Shown in pieces: positions 41,744-51,789 of a stretch of 64,000 nucleotides of DNA. The position numbers were made by a program, and so were the translations under genes. Numbering within the stretch: position 1 is the first letter of the stretch; each line of letters opens with the position of its first letter. The notes under the pieces were generated by a model. It was not told the DNA's origin. It searched no databases and worked only from the letters and a program-made list of their open reading frames with translations. The stretch comes from Leishmania martiniquensis (lineage: Eukaryota; Euglenozoa; Kinetoplastea; Trypanosomatida; Trypanosomatidae). The stretch is taken from NCBI RefSeq assembly GCF_017916325.1, contig NC_090164.1:1116001-1180000 (forward strand). The letters run 5' to 3'.

Positions 41744-43939
41744 CACAAGAAGAAAACCAGCGACACTGGTAGCCCCTCTACCCCCCCTTCCGTTAAGGGC
41801 TCCCTTCCATTGCCGCGGGGAGACGACCGGTAGCCCGGCGGCCACAGCGCTTATCCACTCCTTGAGTGGCCCTCATGCGCGAGTGGCTTATCTTGAGCTC
41901 TGCGTCAGTGTGCGTGAGGAGGAGAGGAAGGGACAACGTATCTTTAGACTGCGAGACCATGTGCGAGCTGACGAATTCGACTCCAGGGATTCGATACGTG
42001 GTACGTGGGTGTGTGCGCGATCAAACTGCTTTCCCGGAGGCCATACCCGCAGGAAGAGGGCGGGATATTGGTGTGGGGGGACATCAACGCGTAAAAGGAT
42101 GGTAGAGGTCAGTTAGCGGAGGTAGCCGTCGCACCAGCTTCTTGGCTCACCGAACCCCCCCCCCACCCCCACCATTTCGCCGAATTGTGACTCCTGCGCT
42201 CTTGGCCGTCGGGATCTCGGCTTGGCGCCTCTGATGGTCTTTCGCTGCGTTAAATGTAGCGGGCCAGAGACCCTATATGAAAGGGAAACCACGAGGGTTC
42301 ACGCTGATTGCATCGGTGTGGGTTTAGCCTTTGCGGAGGGTTGAGAGGGGTGGGCACGCTAACCCTATACAGCCTGCACCGACTCCTCTCGTTCTTGCTC
42401 TTAGAAATAGACTGGAGAGACGAAAGAGCACAGCGAAGCGTGCGGCGCTGTTCTACAGTTGTGCTGTCGGTGGGGCCGCTTCACCGATGCGTGCTCTTTG
42501 TGGCGGCTTGCGCTGCCGGCGGCTTCACGCACACAGCGCCCCATCTGGCCCGTGTTCTCACCTTGATGTGGGGAACGTAGAGCGTGTCGGTTGTCGTTAT
42601 CGGCGTGACACATCCGTCCTGCACTCGCTGCAGCTCTCTGCTATCCTTTGTCCAGCACACGTCGGGCACTTGCGGGCAGCGCGGCATGCAATTTGGTCAC
42701 CGAAGAAGCGATGCGATCGCCCAGGCGGTAGACGCTGTGTCCCTGCAAGAGGCAACCAAAGAACAGTGGGCCGGGGGGTCGTCACGGCTCGACTCATGAA
42801 CCTCAGTCTTCTCAAGAGTCGCTCGAGGCGCCGCTCCCCTCCGCGAGCACCTTCGCCTTCATCCTCAGCGGCCGGGCGACGGCATCACCAGGAATCGCCA
42901 TCTTCCGGTGTTTAGGAGGTCGTTATGTTCCCTCATCTTTTGAAGCATGCGGTGCCCGCTCGGTGACCGATGCTATCGTTGCTGGGCTCCGCGAGTGTGG
43001 TCATGGGCAAGGGTGGGCCACGCACACACGAAGTCCATGCACGGGTGCTCTCTCCTGCAATGTGCCCATCGAAGCTCCGAGGAATCGGTCCCCCCTCTCC
43101 TTCCCCTTGCACTGCGGAGACGGCCACCGCAAGCAGCACATTCCTCTCTGGCATGTTCTCTACCGCTTGAGGAATGGAGAGGAGTGGTACAATACCAGCG
43201 GAGTGTGACCGGATGGGATTGTATGCATCTTTCCCGCTTACGCACGCTCAGACGCAGTGGCTGGAGCAGCGGCGGCTTGCCGTGGGACGTCGAGAAAGTG
43301 AAAAGGCGAGAAGGCAAGACCTCCGCTTCCGCTACCGCTCTGCAGGGCATGCCTTCACCATGTAAGCAGGCCATTCCCCTTTTCATGTGTTTTGGTGCAT
43401 GACGTTCAGCTTGCTGCTCGCCAGATACGCACGAGCGTAGTAGCGCAGGGTGAGCTGTTGCTGAGGCAGTACCACTGCCGGCGCCAAGTCACGCATGCCG
43501 AGGTCGCAACCTCCGCCTTTCGTCGACTTCTTGTTGCACAGCTGTCGCCTTCTGTACCCTGCCTCTCACAGAGTTTTCCGTTTGTGCCCTGTTGCCAAGA
43601 AGCCTCTCTCTTCAGGGGGCCGCGGGTGACAGGCGCGCAACGGCCCTCACGGAAAAATGTTTCCTTCACTCTTGCCTGCCGCACCGATTCCTGTTTCTTC
43701 ACGCGCACATTTCACGAATTTTCTTACCTTTTTGCCCATGGTGAGAACATCGAACATATCCGTTGCTCCTGACTGCCGCCAAAGGGAGACGAACCTCGTC
43801 GTGCGGCCGGCGTGGAGCTACAGAACACGCTCAGAAGATTCGAATTGCGCACGGTTGCGCGCGCCTTCTTCCTCGTGCCTGAGCGTCTCATCGCTTGCTA
43901 TTCTCGTATAATTTGTTTTTTTACCCCAAGCGAAGCGCC
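41744..43939. other. 2.2-kb gap without a supported gene
   Basis: A C run lies at about 42155-42172. The longest frame (42331-42915, 194 codons) is Arg/Ser/His-rich with no domain and is overlapped by comparable opposite-strand frames, so I do not call it. The minus strand at 42600-42700 shows Cys-pair text (CPTCAGQRIAESCSECRTDV) that may be relic coding sequence. The last part (43650-43935) is T/C-rich and precedes the hydrolase gene. Confidence 0.45.
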
Positions 43940-44941
43940 ATGGCTCCAAAGCCCGTCATCATTGACCATGACGGCGGCCACGATGACCTGGTTGCCCTGG
44001 CGTTGCTGCTGGGCAATCCGTTGTCAGTAAAAGTCATTGGCTGCATCATCACGGACGCCGACTGCTTTGTGGACCACGCCTTCAACGTGTCTGGTAAGTT
44101 GATGGCCATGATGCACGCCAAGGAGGCGACAGAGCTTTTCCCTATCGCGAAGACGTCCTTCAAAGGCGTCAACCCGTTCCCGTCGGAGTGGCGGTGGAGT
44201 GCGAAGAACATGGAGGACTTGCCATGCGTTAACATACCTGAGCACGTGGCTATCTGGGAATCCGTACGTGCCGAAAACAACGCACTTGTTGGGGAGGAAC
44301 TCATGGCTCAGCTGGTGATGTCGTCTCCAGAGAAGGTGACTATTTGCGTCACCGGGCCGCTGTCGTGCGTCGCGTGGTGTATAGAGAAGTACGGCGAGGC
44401 ATTCTGCAAGAACGTGGAGGAGTGCATCATCATGGGCGGCGCGGTCGACGTCAAGGGCAACGTCTTCATCGACGGCCGCACCGACGGCAGTGCGGAGTGG
44501 AACATCTTTTGGGATCCCTCGGCAGCCAAGACGGTCCTCACGTGCCCACACCTCAGGACGACTATTTTTTCTCTCGACTCCACCAACGCAGTTCCTGTAA
44601 CTTCGGAGGTGGTGCGGCAATTCGGTGCCCAGAACAACTACTTGCTCTCCCAGTTTATCGGCTCTGCTTGGGCGAGCTGCACACACTTCGAGCTGATGCG
44701 CCCCGGTGACGGGTATTACGCGTGGGATGTGCTGACGACCGCCTACGCCATTGAGCGGCAGTTGGCCGAGGTGGAGGCGGTGTCGCTCGAAGTTGTGGTG
44801 GACGCCAATGCGCCAAATGAAGGGCAGACGCGGCGCACAGCCAGTGGCGTTCCCTCTGGAAACACTTACGTCGCGAAGAACGCCAACGCGGAGGTGTTTT
44901 ATTCCATGGTGATTGAGAGCGCGCGTCGCGGCCTGACGTAG
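43940..44941 (+). CDS. Purine-preferring nucleoside hydrolase (IAG-NH-like)
   Basis: A 333-residue enzyme that splits the N-glycosidic bond of nucleosides, feeding the purine salvage on which trypanosomatids depend. The N-terminal calcium/ribose site reads IDHDGGHDD (Asp9, 11, 15, 16), where most family members have DxDPGxDD. Other family blocks are CVTGPLSCVAW, CIIMGGAVDVKGNV and AEWNIFWDPSAAK. YYAWDVLTTAY places Trp262 next to Asp263; in T. vivax IAG-NH the equivalent Trp stacks on the purine, so purine specificity is inferred. No signal peptide is visible. The ATG at 43940 is the first in the frame. Confidence 0.9.
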   Translation: MAPKPVIIDHDGGHDDLVALALLLGNPLSVKVIGCIITDADCFVDHAFNVSGKLMAMMHAKEATELFPIAKTSFKGVNPFPSEWRWSAKNMEDLPCVNIPEHVAIWESVRAENNALVGEELMAQLVMSSPEKVTICVTGPLSCVAWCIEKYGEAFCKNVEECIIMGGAVDVKGNVFIDGRTDGSAEWNIFWDPSAAKTVLTCPHLRTTIFSLDSTNAVPVTSEVVRQFGAQNNYLLSQFIGSAWASCTHFELMRPGDGYYAWDVLTTAYAIERQLAEVEAVSLEVVVDANAPNEGQTRRTASGVPSGNTYVAKNANAEVFYSMVIESARRGLT

Positions 44942-46418
44942 ACGACTGTGGGCGTTATAAACACTCATCTCATAGACTTCAGCTTTTTGACATCTTCCTT
45001 TGTGCCCTTTTCTTGGTGTGATGAATCCCGCCTTTCACCGCAGCTCGTGGTATCGAGGCCTTGCACGGATTCTTGGGGGTTGGGGTGGAGTGCCGTGTGT
45101 CCGCTACCTTCATATTCAGTGCGCTTTCGGACTCTTTAATGCCAGTGGACCGGCGTACGGGAGCGCTGTGCCGAGAAGACGTGTGTTCACGATCACATCG
45201 ACCTCCACATCGAAGGACTCGTCCCGCAGGCCCACGTCGTATAATTGGCCATCAACTGCTTGGCTGCTTTGGCGGCGTTTCCGCAACGCCGAGCATGATT
45301 TAAAGGCCCCGCTTGTGCTGCATGTATTGGGATGGCAGTGGACTAAGCATTGCCTCATGGTGCGTGTGGGTGTCGTTCAGCAACATAGCCGTCATGCAGC
45401 AACGGCTGGCTCATTGCGTTTCGTCCATCACTCTCTTGGTGCTGAAAACGGCTAGTGGAAGCATGAGAAACACATGCGTGTATTCAGTGCCGCATCGCCT
45501 CTTCCTTTCCCTCCCCTTCCCCTCCTCCGTCAACCCGACCTGCTCTTTGCGCATTCCGAAGTGGACCTCGTCTGTCTGCACTGAAGGGCCCATCGAACCT
45601 GCCTTTCCCATCGTCGTGGGGGCTGTGGTCGGAGAAGTTGACACGGACTGTACGGATGGGACTGGGGAGGGCGGAGCGAGAGAAGTGACAGGAGGAGCGA
45701 CCAGCGAAGCATTTCGTTTTTCGTTGAACAAACCGCCAAACAAGTGAGCTCTTGTTGGTGCGACTACGAAGCCTCTTCATGATTTGTGTGAGCGTCGCTG
45801 GCGAGACGCCGCTGCCATTCGGGCGAGACTACTCGAGTGCCTTCTGCAACGCAGCCTGACACAATTCAAATGGAACGGAACGAGACGAAGAAAAACGACT
45901 CCCTTCCAGATCTGTTTTTCTTTCGCCTATACGAGCTGCCAGATTGAGCCGTGCTGCGTCTGGTGCGTAGGCGCGTGGCACTGCTCTGTACTATGGCACT
46001 CACTCACTGGCGCTTGGGAGTGCCTTCAGCTTCATGTGCATCGTATCTCACGCTATTCACGCACACACGCACGCGCAATCACGAAAGTGTTACTGCGCGC
46101 GTATGGCGGCTCTACAGCATGCATTTTTTTGTCTCTTGGATGTGGCGAGCGAGGTGACGCTGCACCGCCGGCACATCCTCCGGGGACTCGCTCTCTTTTA
46201 ACTCTCCCAACTGCCCCCTTTTCTTCCTGTTGATTCCTTTTTTTTCACACTCTTTCCACGGCCTGTGTGCGGCTTTCCCCTCTTACCTGCTCGCTATGCT
46301 TTCGGATTCGGGCAATTACAGTGCGCGAAGTAGAACGGAGAGAGTGCCGCGTACCGTTGTCCTCCTGCAGAACCCCCCCTCATCACTCTCTGAAGTTTGG
46401 ATAGTTGCGTGGGCGGCG
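44942..46418. other. Intergenic region
   Basis: About 1.5 kb without a supported gene. C/T-rich sequence at about 45490-45545 is followed by short frames on both strands that look accidental. The acceptor region of the LRR gene is listed separately. Confidence 0.5.
46233..46321 (+). promoter_or_regulatory. Trans-splice acceptor deciding the LRR gene start
   Basis: The pyrimidine tract at 46233-46258 is followed by no AG until 46320-46321. An in-frame ATG at 46296 lies before that AG and would be cut off, making the ATG at 46419 the likely start. Use of a more distant upstream acceptor would instead permit 46296. Confidence 0.45.
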
Positions 46419-48623
46419 ATGGAGGATGCATTATCGCCACCGATGCTGGTGGCAGCTCAGCACGACGACCACGCGGCCGCTACGCCCTCCTTCTCTGCTG
46501 AGACGGCGACGTTGGGAAGAAGGTTTGGGCGGCCGAGGCAGGACACGTATGAGACTCAGCTGTACAGATTCAAAAGCACCAAGTGCCGCGCGTTCCTTCA
46601 TGATCGCGAGGCAGTCACTACTAACCTTCCCCGCCTCCTGCCCGATGGCATTCCGTACGTGGCCAACTATGTTTCCTTTGAGCACCTTCGTCAGTGCGGC
46701 GCGCTGAGCGAGACGCGTCAGAATGAGGTGAGCATTACCGCCGAAGACTTGCGGCTCCTGTACGAGGCCCGCTGTCTAGACCAGGACCTTCCCCCTTCGT
46801 GGCAGCGTGAGATGCGGTTTATGGAGCTCATTAGCGCCAAGTGCAAAGGTAGCTTTTTCTGCTTGCCAGAGAGCGGGTTTGGCGTCTGCTCTGCTGAGGC
46901 GTTGGCCGCCATTCTATCGCGCAACACTCGATACAGTGTTCTGGATCTCTCGGGCAACCGCCTGCGCGACGACGGCGCGCGCTTCATCGCTCAGCTCATC
47001 AAGCGAAACCGTACTCTTGTTCATATTGACGTAGCCTCCAATGATATTGGGCACATTGGCGGCGTACTCATACTGCGCGCCCTTCTTGAGAACAACACGG
47101 TGATCTCCCTCGACATAGGCGCACGCGCCGGAGTAAATGGCAACCACATCGGCATCCCCGGCGCAGAGGCGATTGGGGAGGTGCTGCGGAGCAACGAGGT
47201 GCTCGCCAGACTCAACGTCAGCAGCAACGGCCTCGGCGCTGGTGGCGTGGGCTTCATCGCCTCCGCCCTCGCGCACAACTGCTCCCTTACTCGCCTCAAC
47301 CTCTCGAGTAACGACCTCGGCGTCGACGGCGCGCGCGCTCTTGCATCGGCGTTGGAGGTGGCGCACGTGACGCACTGGGAGCTTCCGCGCAATCACCTGG
47401 AGGACAAGGGCGGCGCATGCTTTCTCGGCGCACTGGCAGCGGCCATCCGGAACGGGCATGACGTGGTCGAGTACCTCGACCTGGATGACAACGTCCTTGG
47501 TGAGCGCAGCGCCGATGCGCTTGGTAAAGTATTATCCGCTTCTGGTGCCCTAACCACTGTCCGACTCGCCGGCAACCCACTTGGTGCGGGACTGAAGGCG
47601 ATCAGTGCCGGACTTAGCGAAAACCGCAGTGTGACCTCTCTCTTCCTCTCCAAGTGCTCTGTGGATTCTCTGGGAGCTGCCGCGCTCGGCGCCGCCCTTT
47701 GCGTCAATTACACACTTCGCCACCTGGACTTGAGCAACAACCGTATGAAAGATGCTGGGGCGGTGGAGTTAGCAAAGGGTCTGGCAGTGAACAAAGGCCT
47801 CGCAACGTGCAATGTGTCGTCCAACCGCATCGGCCACACTGGTGGGCTAGAGATGGCAAAAGCAGTGCAGAAAAACCGAACTCTGCGTCACCTCAACCTG
47901 CGGCGTAACTTGATGCAGGAGGCGACGGGTGAGGCAATCAGTGATAGCCTCCACACGAACAAGACACTTGAGCAGCTCGACGTGGCCTACAACGACTTTT
48001 CCTACGTGTGCGCCATGTCGATCGAGCGCGCGTTAGAGCGCAACAAGGCATCCAACAAAATGCTACTCGTCCCGAAGCTTCAGGCAAACATCGACGCCCT
48101 TGCACCGAAGGAGAAGGATCTTGACCGTGCGCTCGAGGACATCGAGGTGGAGAAGCGTATGATGCGGGACCGCGGCGAGGAGCTCCTGCGGCGCAGTGAG
48201 GAGGTGCGTGTGGTGTCGGACAAGCTGCGACGCGAGATTGCGGATCTGGAGCGCGTCTTCGAGAAAGCCCGTGCCGTCAGCGACGCCGCAGAGAATCTCT
48301 TTCGCGTAACGGAGGACCGCGTCACAAACAGTCTCAACGAAATCAAGATGAAGCGATCCAACATCGACACCCGCATTCAGCAAGAAAAAGACCGCACCGA
48401 TCGCCTCCACCGCGAGATAGAGAAAGTCCGGCGCCAAATCAAGCATCTCGAGGAGGCCGAGAATGAGCGCCTGGCGCCGCTTCTGCGTGAACTGGAGGGG
48501 TGCGAGCGAGACCGCACGCAGGAAATGAATGATGCAAAGTTCCAGGGAGAGAAACTCGCTGCGCTGGAGCTTCGACAAAAGGAGCTTCAAATTGCTTCGA
48601 GTAGACGCTCCAAAAAGAAGTGA
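46419..48623 (+). CDS. Leucine-rich repeat (RNase-inhibitor type) and coiled-coil protein
   Basis: A 734-residue protein (775 if started at 46296). Residues about 170-530 hold roughly a dozen 28-residue LRRs of the ribonuclease-inhibitor/NLR class, e.g. VLDLSGNRLRDDGARFIAQL, RLNVSSNGLGAGGVGFIASAL, HLDLSNNRMKDAGAVELAK. A helical coiled coil of about 170 residues follows (VEKRMMRDRGEELLRRSEEV onward), ending in a basic tail SSRRSKKK. LRR plus coiled-coil proteins of this kind are common in axonemal and cytoskeletal structures (for example the nexin-dynein regulatory complex subunit TCTE1/DRC5), so a flagellar role is a reasonable inference. No signal or membrane segment. Confidence 0.85.
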   Translation: MEDALSPPMLVAAQHDDHAAATPSFSAETATLGRRFGRPRQDTYETQLYRFKSTKCRAFLHDREAVTTNLPRLLPDGIPYVANYVSFEHLRQCGALSETRQNEVSITAEDLRLLYEARCLDQDLPPSWQREMRFMELISAKCKGSFFCLPESGFGVCSAEALAAILSRNTRYSVLDLSGNRLRDDGARFIAQLIKRNRTLVHIDVASNDIGHIGGVLILRALLENNTVISLDIGARAGVNGNHIGIPGAEAIGEVLRSNEVLARLNVSSNGLGAGGVGFIASALAHNCSLTRLNLSSNDLGVDGARALASALEVAHVTHWELPRNHLEDKGGACFLGALAAAIRNGHDVVEYLDLDDNVLGERSADALGKVLSASGALTTVRLAGNPLGAGLKAISAGLSENRSVTSLFLSKCSVDSLGAAALGAALCVNYTLRHLDLSNNRMKDAGAVELAKGLAVNKGLATCNVSSNRIGHTGGLEMAKAVQKNRTLRHLNLRRNLMQEATGEAISDSLHTNKTLEQLDVAYNDFSYVCAMSIERALERNKASNKMLLVPKLQANIDALAPKEKDLDRALEDIEVEKRMMRDRGEELLRRSEEVRVVSDKLRREIADLERVFEKARAVSDAAENLFRVTEDRVTNSLNEIKMKRSNIDTRIQQEKDRTDRLHREIEKVRRQIKHLEEAENERLAPLLRELEGCERDRTQEMNDAKFQGEKLAALELRQKELQIASSRRSKKK

Positions 48624-49396
48624 ATGCGAAGATGCGCGGATCGCCTCCGGGCCCCCTCTTCCCTCTTTCCTTTTTGTGTCTCCTCCCTCCCCAACAGTGG
48701 CGGCCTCTTTGCCTCTTCACCAACATGTATATTACTCCGCTTCTGCATTGACGCTTCACTTGTGCGCCGGTGCATCCGGTGGTGTGTGCACGCCTACTCT
48801 CACTCGCGTGTATGTCCATGTAACGGAACTCTTTCTATGCCCGCGCTAAGGGTTTTTCTTCTCGGCAACGGTGTCTCTATGGAAAAGAAAAAGGCGCCGG
48901 CGTGGCTCGACGCCACGTGACGGCAGTGGAAACATGGCTCAGGACGGTGGCTTGCGACGGCACGTAGCTTCTTCGTCATGGGCCCCTATACACCATGGAA
49001 AGCGCCCGCGCGTAGTCGTTGCGCAATTGGTGAGCGTCCCGGTACGTTGGATGCATGTGTGACCGCGCAGTCAATTCATTCTTCCCCTGGTAGCGGCGGT
49101 ATAAGCCAGCTGCGGGGCTTCTCTTGCGGTGCATGGTGCGGCACCATCCCCGCCCCCCCCCCTCCCCTACACACACACACACAAGAAAGTCGCCTCCTCT
49201 TGCGCCGATTTGTTTCCGCTATGCCCTCCAACCCTCCCTATTGGCCCTCTACGTTGCTTTTTATTCTATTTTCTCGCCTCTCTGCCAAACGTACGTCAGG
49301 GTGGAGCGAATAAAACGGCATTGGTGCCTCACTCTTCCTCCCCTCTCTGACAAGCAACTAGAGGAGATCAGCGGACACATCACTAATTGGATTCGC
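48624..49396. other. Intergenic region with C-run and CA repeat
   Basis: No gene is supported. A C-rich run (49149-49167) is joined to (AC)n at 49170-49183. Pyrimidine-rich 49328-49349 with AG at about 49353 and 49361 is the likely acceptor for the cyclin-like gene. Confidence 0.55.
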
Positions 49397-50131
49397 ATGC
49401 CGCGACTTCTCCACGCACCACACAAGGCCGGAAAGAGGCATATTAATGAGACGTTGAAGAAGTCGGTGCCAAAAAATGTGAACGACTTGGCGGCACAGTC
49501 GCTGGCAAACCTGTGGCGGCGCCTGTTTCAGAGCTACCTCCACTTCACTCAGCCGGGGTGCCCGCCTTTCATTACCGATGCCATAACCCATGGTGACTTC
49601 GTAGATGGCATCGACAACTCCGACGCTGCGCTTGACGCATTGTGGGCCGCCGGCTTTGCCGCCCCCTCTACGCCGGATGCTCTCATCGTGCACCTTTTTC
49701 TCGCTAACGAACACTTTGACTCCGTTTCATGGATCATAGCATTTTGCCTTGTGGATCGACTGCAGCTCAACCACTACGTCTGCCAGCGGCTGCGGGACCT
49801 GTCCTTCTTGCAGCCGCGCGAGGATAGTAGAAAGTGGTCCCTGACGATTGCCAAGGAGCACGTTACGCAGCTGCTCTTCACAGTTTACTCGCTTGCGTTC
49901 AAGTGGCATCTAGATTACACAGTCTCGGTCAGGTATCTCACAAATCTTCTGCCGCACTCACATACCGCCCAAGGCCTTATTCTTCGCAGCACCATCAAGG
50001 AGGAGTTGGTCGTTCTGGAGACACTCGAGTTTAACTGCGCTGTGTCACAAGATCACGTCCTGCAGTTGATGGATCACTTCTTGACAGCGTCTGAGCGTCG
50101 CTACGTCTTGCACGCCGTTGGCAGAGAGTGA
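49397..50131 (+). CDS. Cyclin-like protein
   Basis: A 244-residue protein whose second half resembles a single cyclin box: PDALIVHLFLANEHFDSVSW, AFCLVDRLQLNHYVCQRL, QLLFTVYSLAFKWHLDYTVS, LRSTIKEELVVLETLEFNCAV. The helix pattern with Lys in AFKWHLD and Glu in LVVLETLEF fits the conserved Lys/Glu pair by which cyclins bind a CDK. It is short and divergent, nearest in feel to PHO80/CYC2-type cyclins of trypanosomatids. The ATG at 49397 follows AG sites at about 49353 and 49361; the frame extends upstream to 49124 but would include a CA repeat. Family likely; partner unknown. Confidence 0.65.
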   Translation: MPRLLHAPHKAGKRHINETLKKSVPKNVNDLAAQSLANLWRRLFQSYLHFTQPGCPPFITDAITHGDFVDGIDNSDAALDALWAAGFAAPSTPDALIVHLFLANEHFDSVSWIIAFCLVDRLQLNHYVCQRLRDLSFLQPREDSRKWSLTIAKEHVTQLLFTVYSLAFKWHLDYTVSVRYLTNLLPHSHTAQGLILRSTIKEELVVLETLEFNCAVSQDHVLQLMDHFLTASERRYVLHAVGRE

Positions 50132-51156
50132 CCACACATTGCCGAGCGCCTTACTGCTTGGTCGTCTCTTCGGCACTTCAGCAGGCACGCCACTCCACTA
50201 CGCTCCTCATGTGTCGCTATCGTCCTATGTGAAGCGGAGGGGCTCCGGGGGTCGTCTCGATGACGACAATAGCGCTTTCAGGACTTTTGTTTTTTTCGTT
50301 CTGCTCTCTCAACTTTTTCGCGTTCTGCTTCGTTCCCTCATTCCCGCAGCCCTGCGGATATTGATAAGAAATATGAGCTTCAAGCACCCCTGCAGACGTC
50401 GCTCCCTTTCATCGCCTTCTGGCAGCACTGTAAAACCTCATCGCTCCACGTGTCGTGATTGGCTGCGGAAGCCAGAGGGTGAGGCGCTTGCTTTCACCCT
50501 TTGACATGTGCAGCGTCGACATGGATGCACACCGGGGTACACTGCTGAGCCGCTTCGCTCGCCCATGCCATTCCTTTTCGCTTATCTCTTATTCCTTTAC
50601 TGCCCGCAATGCTCCTCTTTCTCTTCCTTTGTGCCGTACTTTCAACCGTTGTGTGTGTGTGTCACACCCCGCTCCCCTGCTCTCCTCTCAACGATTGTGC
50701 CCTCAATGCGGCGTCTCTCCTTTATGTTGTTCTGTAAATGTGTGTGTCTGTGCGTACATTTCTCTTCCCCTTTCCACGTCTCTGAATGCAGGTGCGTCGT
50801 TGAGCCAAATCCGCCTTTGCTCGCTTCCTTACTTGTCCATCTTCCCCATTCTTCTTCCAGTCGATTTACCTTGATGGTGTCCTGTGGTTCCCGCAACCTT
50901 CATTCTTGATCATTAGCGTTTCCTTTTCGTCCTTCACAAAAGATATCTCTACCCGTGTTTTACTCCCTCGTCGACTGTGAAGCAACCGATCTCCGTTTCT
51001 CCAGACCTTACTTGGCACCAGCATCTCAGATCACCCCCCTCCCCCTACTCGCTTTGTCTCGCTCCAGTAACCGTACCTTTCTTTCTTATTCATTGATTGG
51101 TCTACACCGCGCACTTCACCGTAAAGATTTTTCGTTGCTTTACATCTTCACGCAAA
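50132..51156. other. Intergenic region
   Basis: About 1 kb, T/C-rich, with (GT)n at 50651-50663. No gene is supported. The whole stretch reads like UTR and splice-signal sequence for the RNA-binding protein gene. Confidence 0.55.
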
Positions 51157-51789
51157 ATGTACTTGCCGAACACGAACTCTTCATCGCAGATGGTTCAGTT
51201 CCCCTCTAACCAATCGCAGCAGCAGTTCTCTGCTATTTCGTCTTACACCCCTCAGCAACAGTTCATCGTTCAGCACCCTCAGCAGCAGGGCGTGTACCAG
51301 ACGCCAAACACGCAGCTCGTTTCGATGAACATCCCATCACAGTCGAATCAACAGTACGTTGGTGGACCCGCAGGCACGATCTACGAGGGCGGCGTTCAAG
51401 GGTCGATGAACCAGGCCTCTCCTGATCAAAACGCTGCTCGCCACAACCGGACGCAGATGGTTCCAGTACCATCGAATGACGAGCGATATCGTAAGCAGCT
51501 CATTGTGAATTACCTTGCTCAGGACGTCACGAGCGCCGACCTGCACACGCTCTTTGCGCGATTTGGTCCCCTCGACGGCGCACGCATCATCTTCGACCGC
51601 CAGACGAGCATGCCTCGCGGCTACGGTTTTGTCTACTTCCGCTATCCCGACAGCGCCAAGCAGGCTGTGGACACCATGAACGGTTACGAGTTCCACGGGA
51701 AGCGCCTGAAGGTCGGGTACTCGACGAACCCACTGAACATAATTTCCAGTGGATCCTCTAATCCGTACCCAAGTGCGCAGGTAAAGTGA
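51157..51789 (+). CDS. Single-RRM RNA-binding protein
   Basis: A 210-residue protein. The first 110 residues are Gln/Ser/Asn-rich and disordered (SNQSQQQFSAISSYTPQQQF, HPQQQGVYQT). One RRM spans about 113-192, with RNP2 LIVNYL and RNP1 RGYGFVYF, and ends in KRLKVGYSTNP. The layout is that of the small trypanosomatid RBP family (RBP/UBP type) that controls mRNA stability and stage-specific expression, since transcription there is not gene-regulated. It is followed by nearly 5 kb of T/A-rich non-coding sequence, consistent with a very long regulatory 3' UTR. The ATG at 51157 is the first in the frame. Exact orthologue not determined. Confidence 0.88.
   Translation: MYLPNTNSSSQMVQFPSNQSQQQFSAISSYTPQQQFIVQHPQQQGVYQTPNTQLVSMNIPSQSNQQYVGGPAGTIYEGGVQGSMNQASPDQNAARHNRTQMVPVPSNDERYRKQLIVNYLAQDVTSADLHTLFARFGPLDGARIIFDRQTSMPRGYGFVYFRYPDSAKQAVDTMNGYEFHGKRLKVGYSTNPLNIISSGSSNPYPSAQVK

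Noticed and set aside
42331..42915. 194-codon open frame on + strand
   Set aside because: Arg/Ser/His-rich with no domain, overlapped by opposite-strand frames of like length; looks like chance openness in GC-rich sequence.
44024..44968. 314-codon frame on - strand over the nucleoside hydrolase
   Set aside because: Antisense to a firm enzyme gene; composition (Arg/His/Val) is typical of a shadow frame.
45411..45743. 110-codon frame on - strand
   Set aside because: Low-complexity Pro/Ser/Thr text, against the direction of transcription and with no splice signal.
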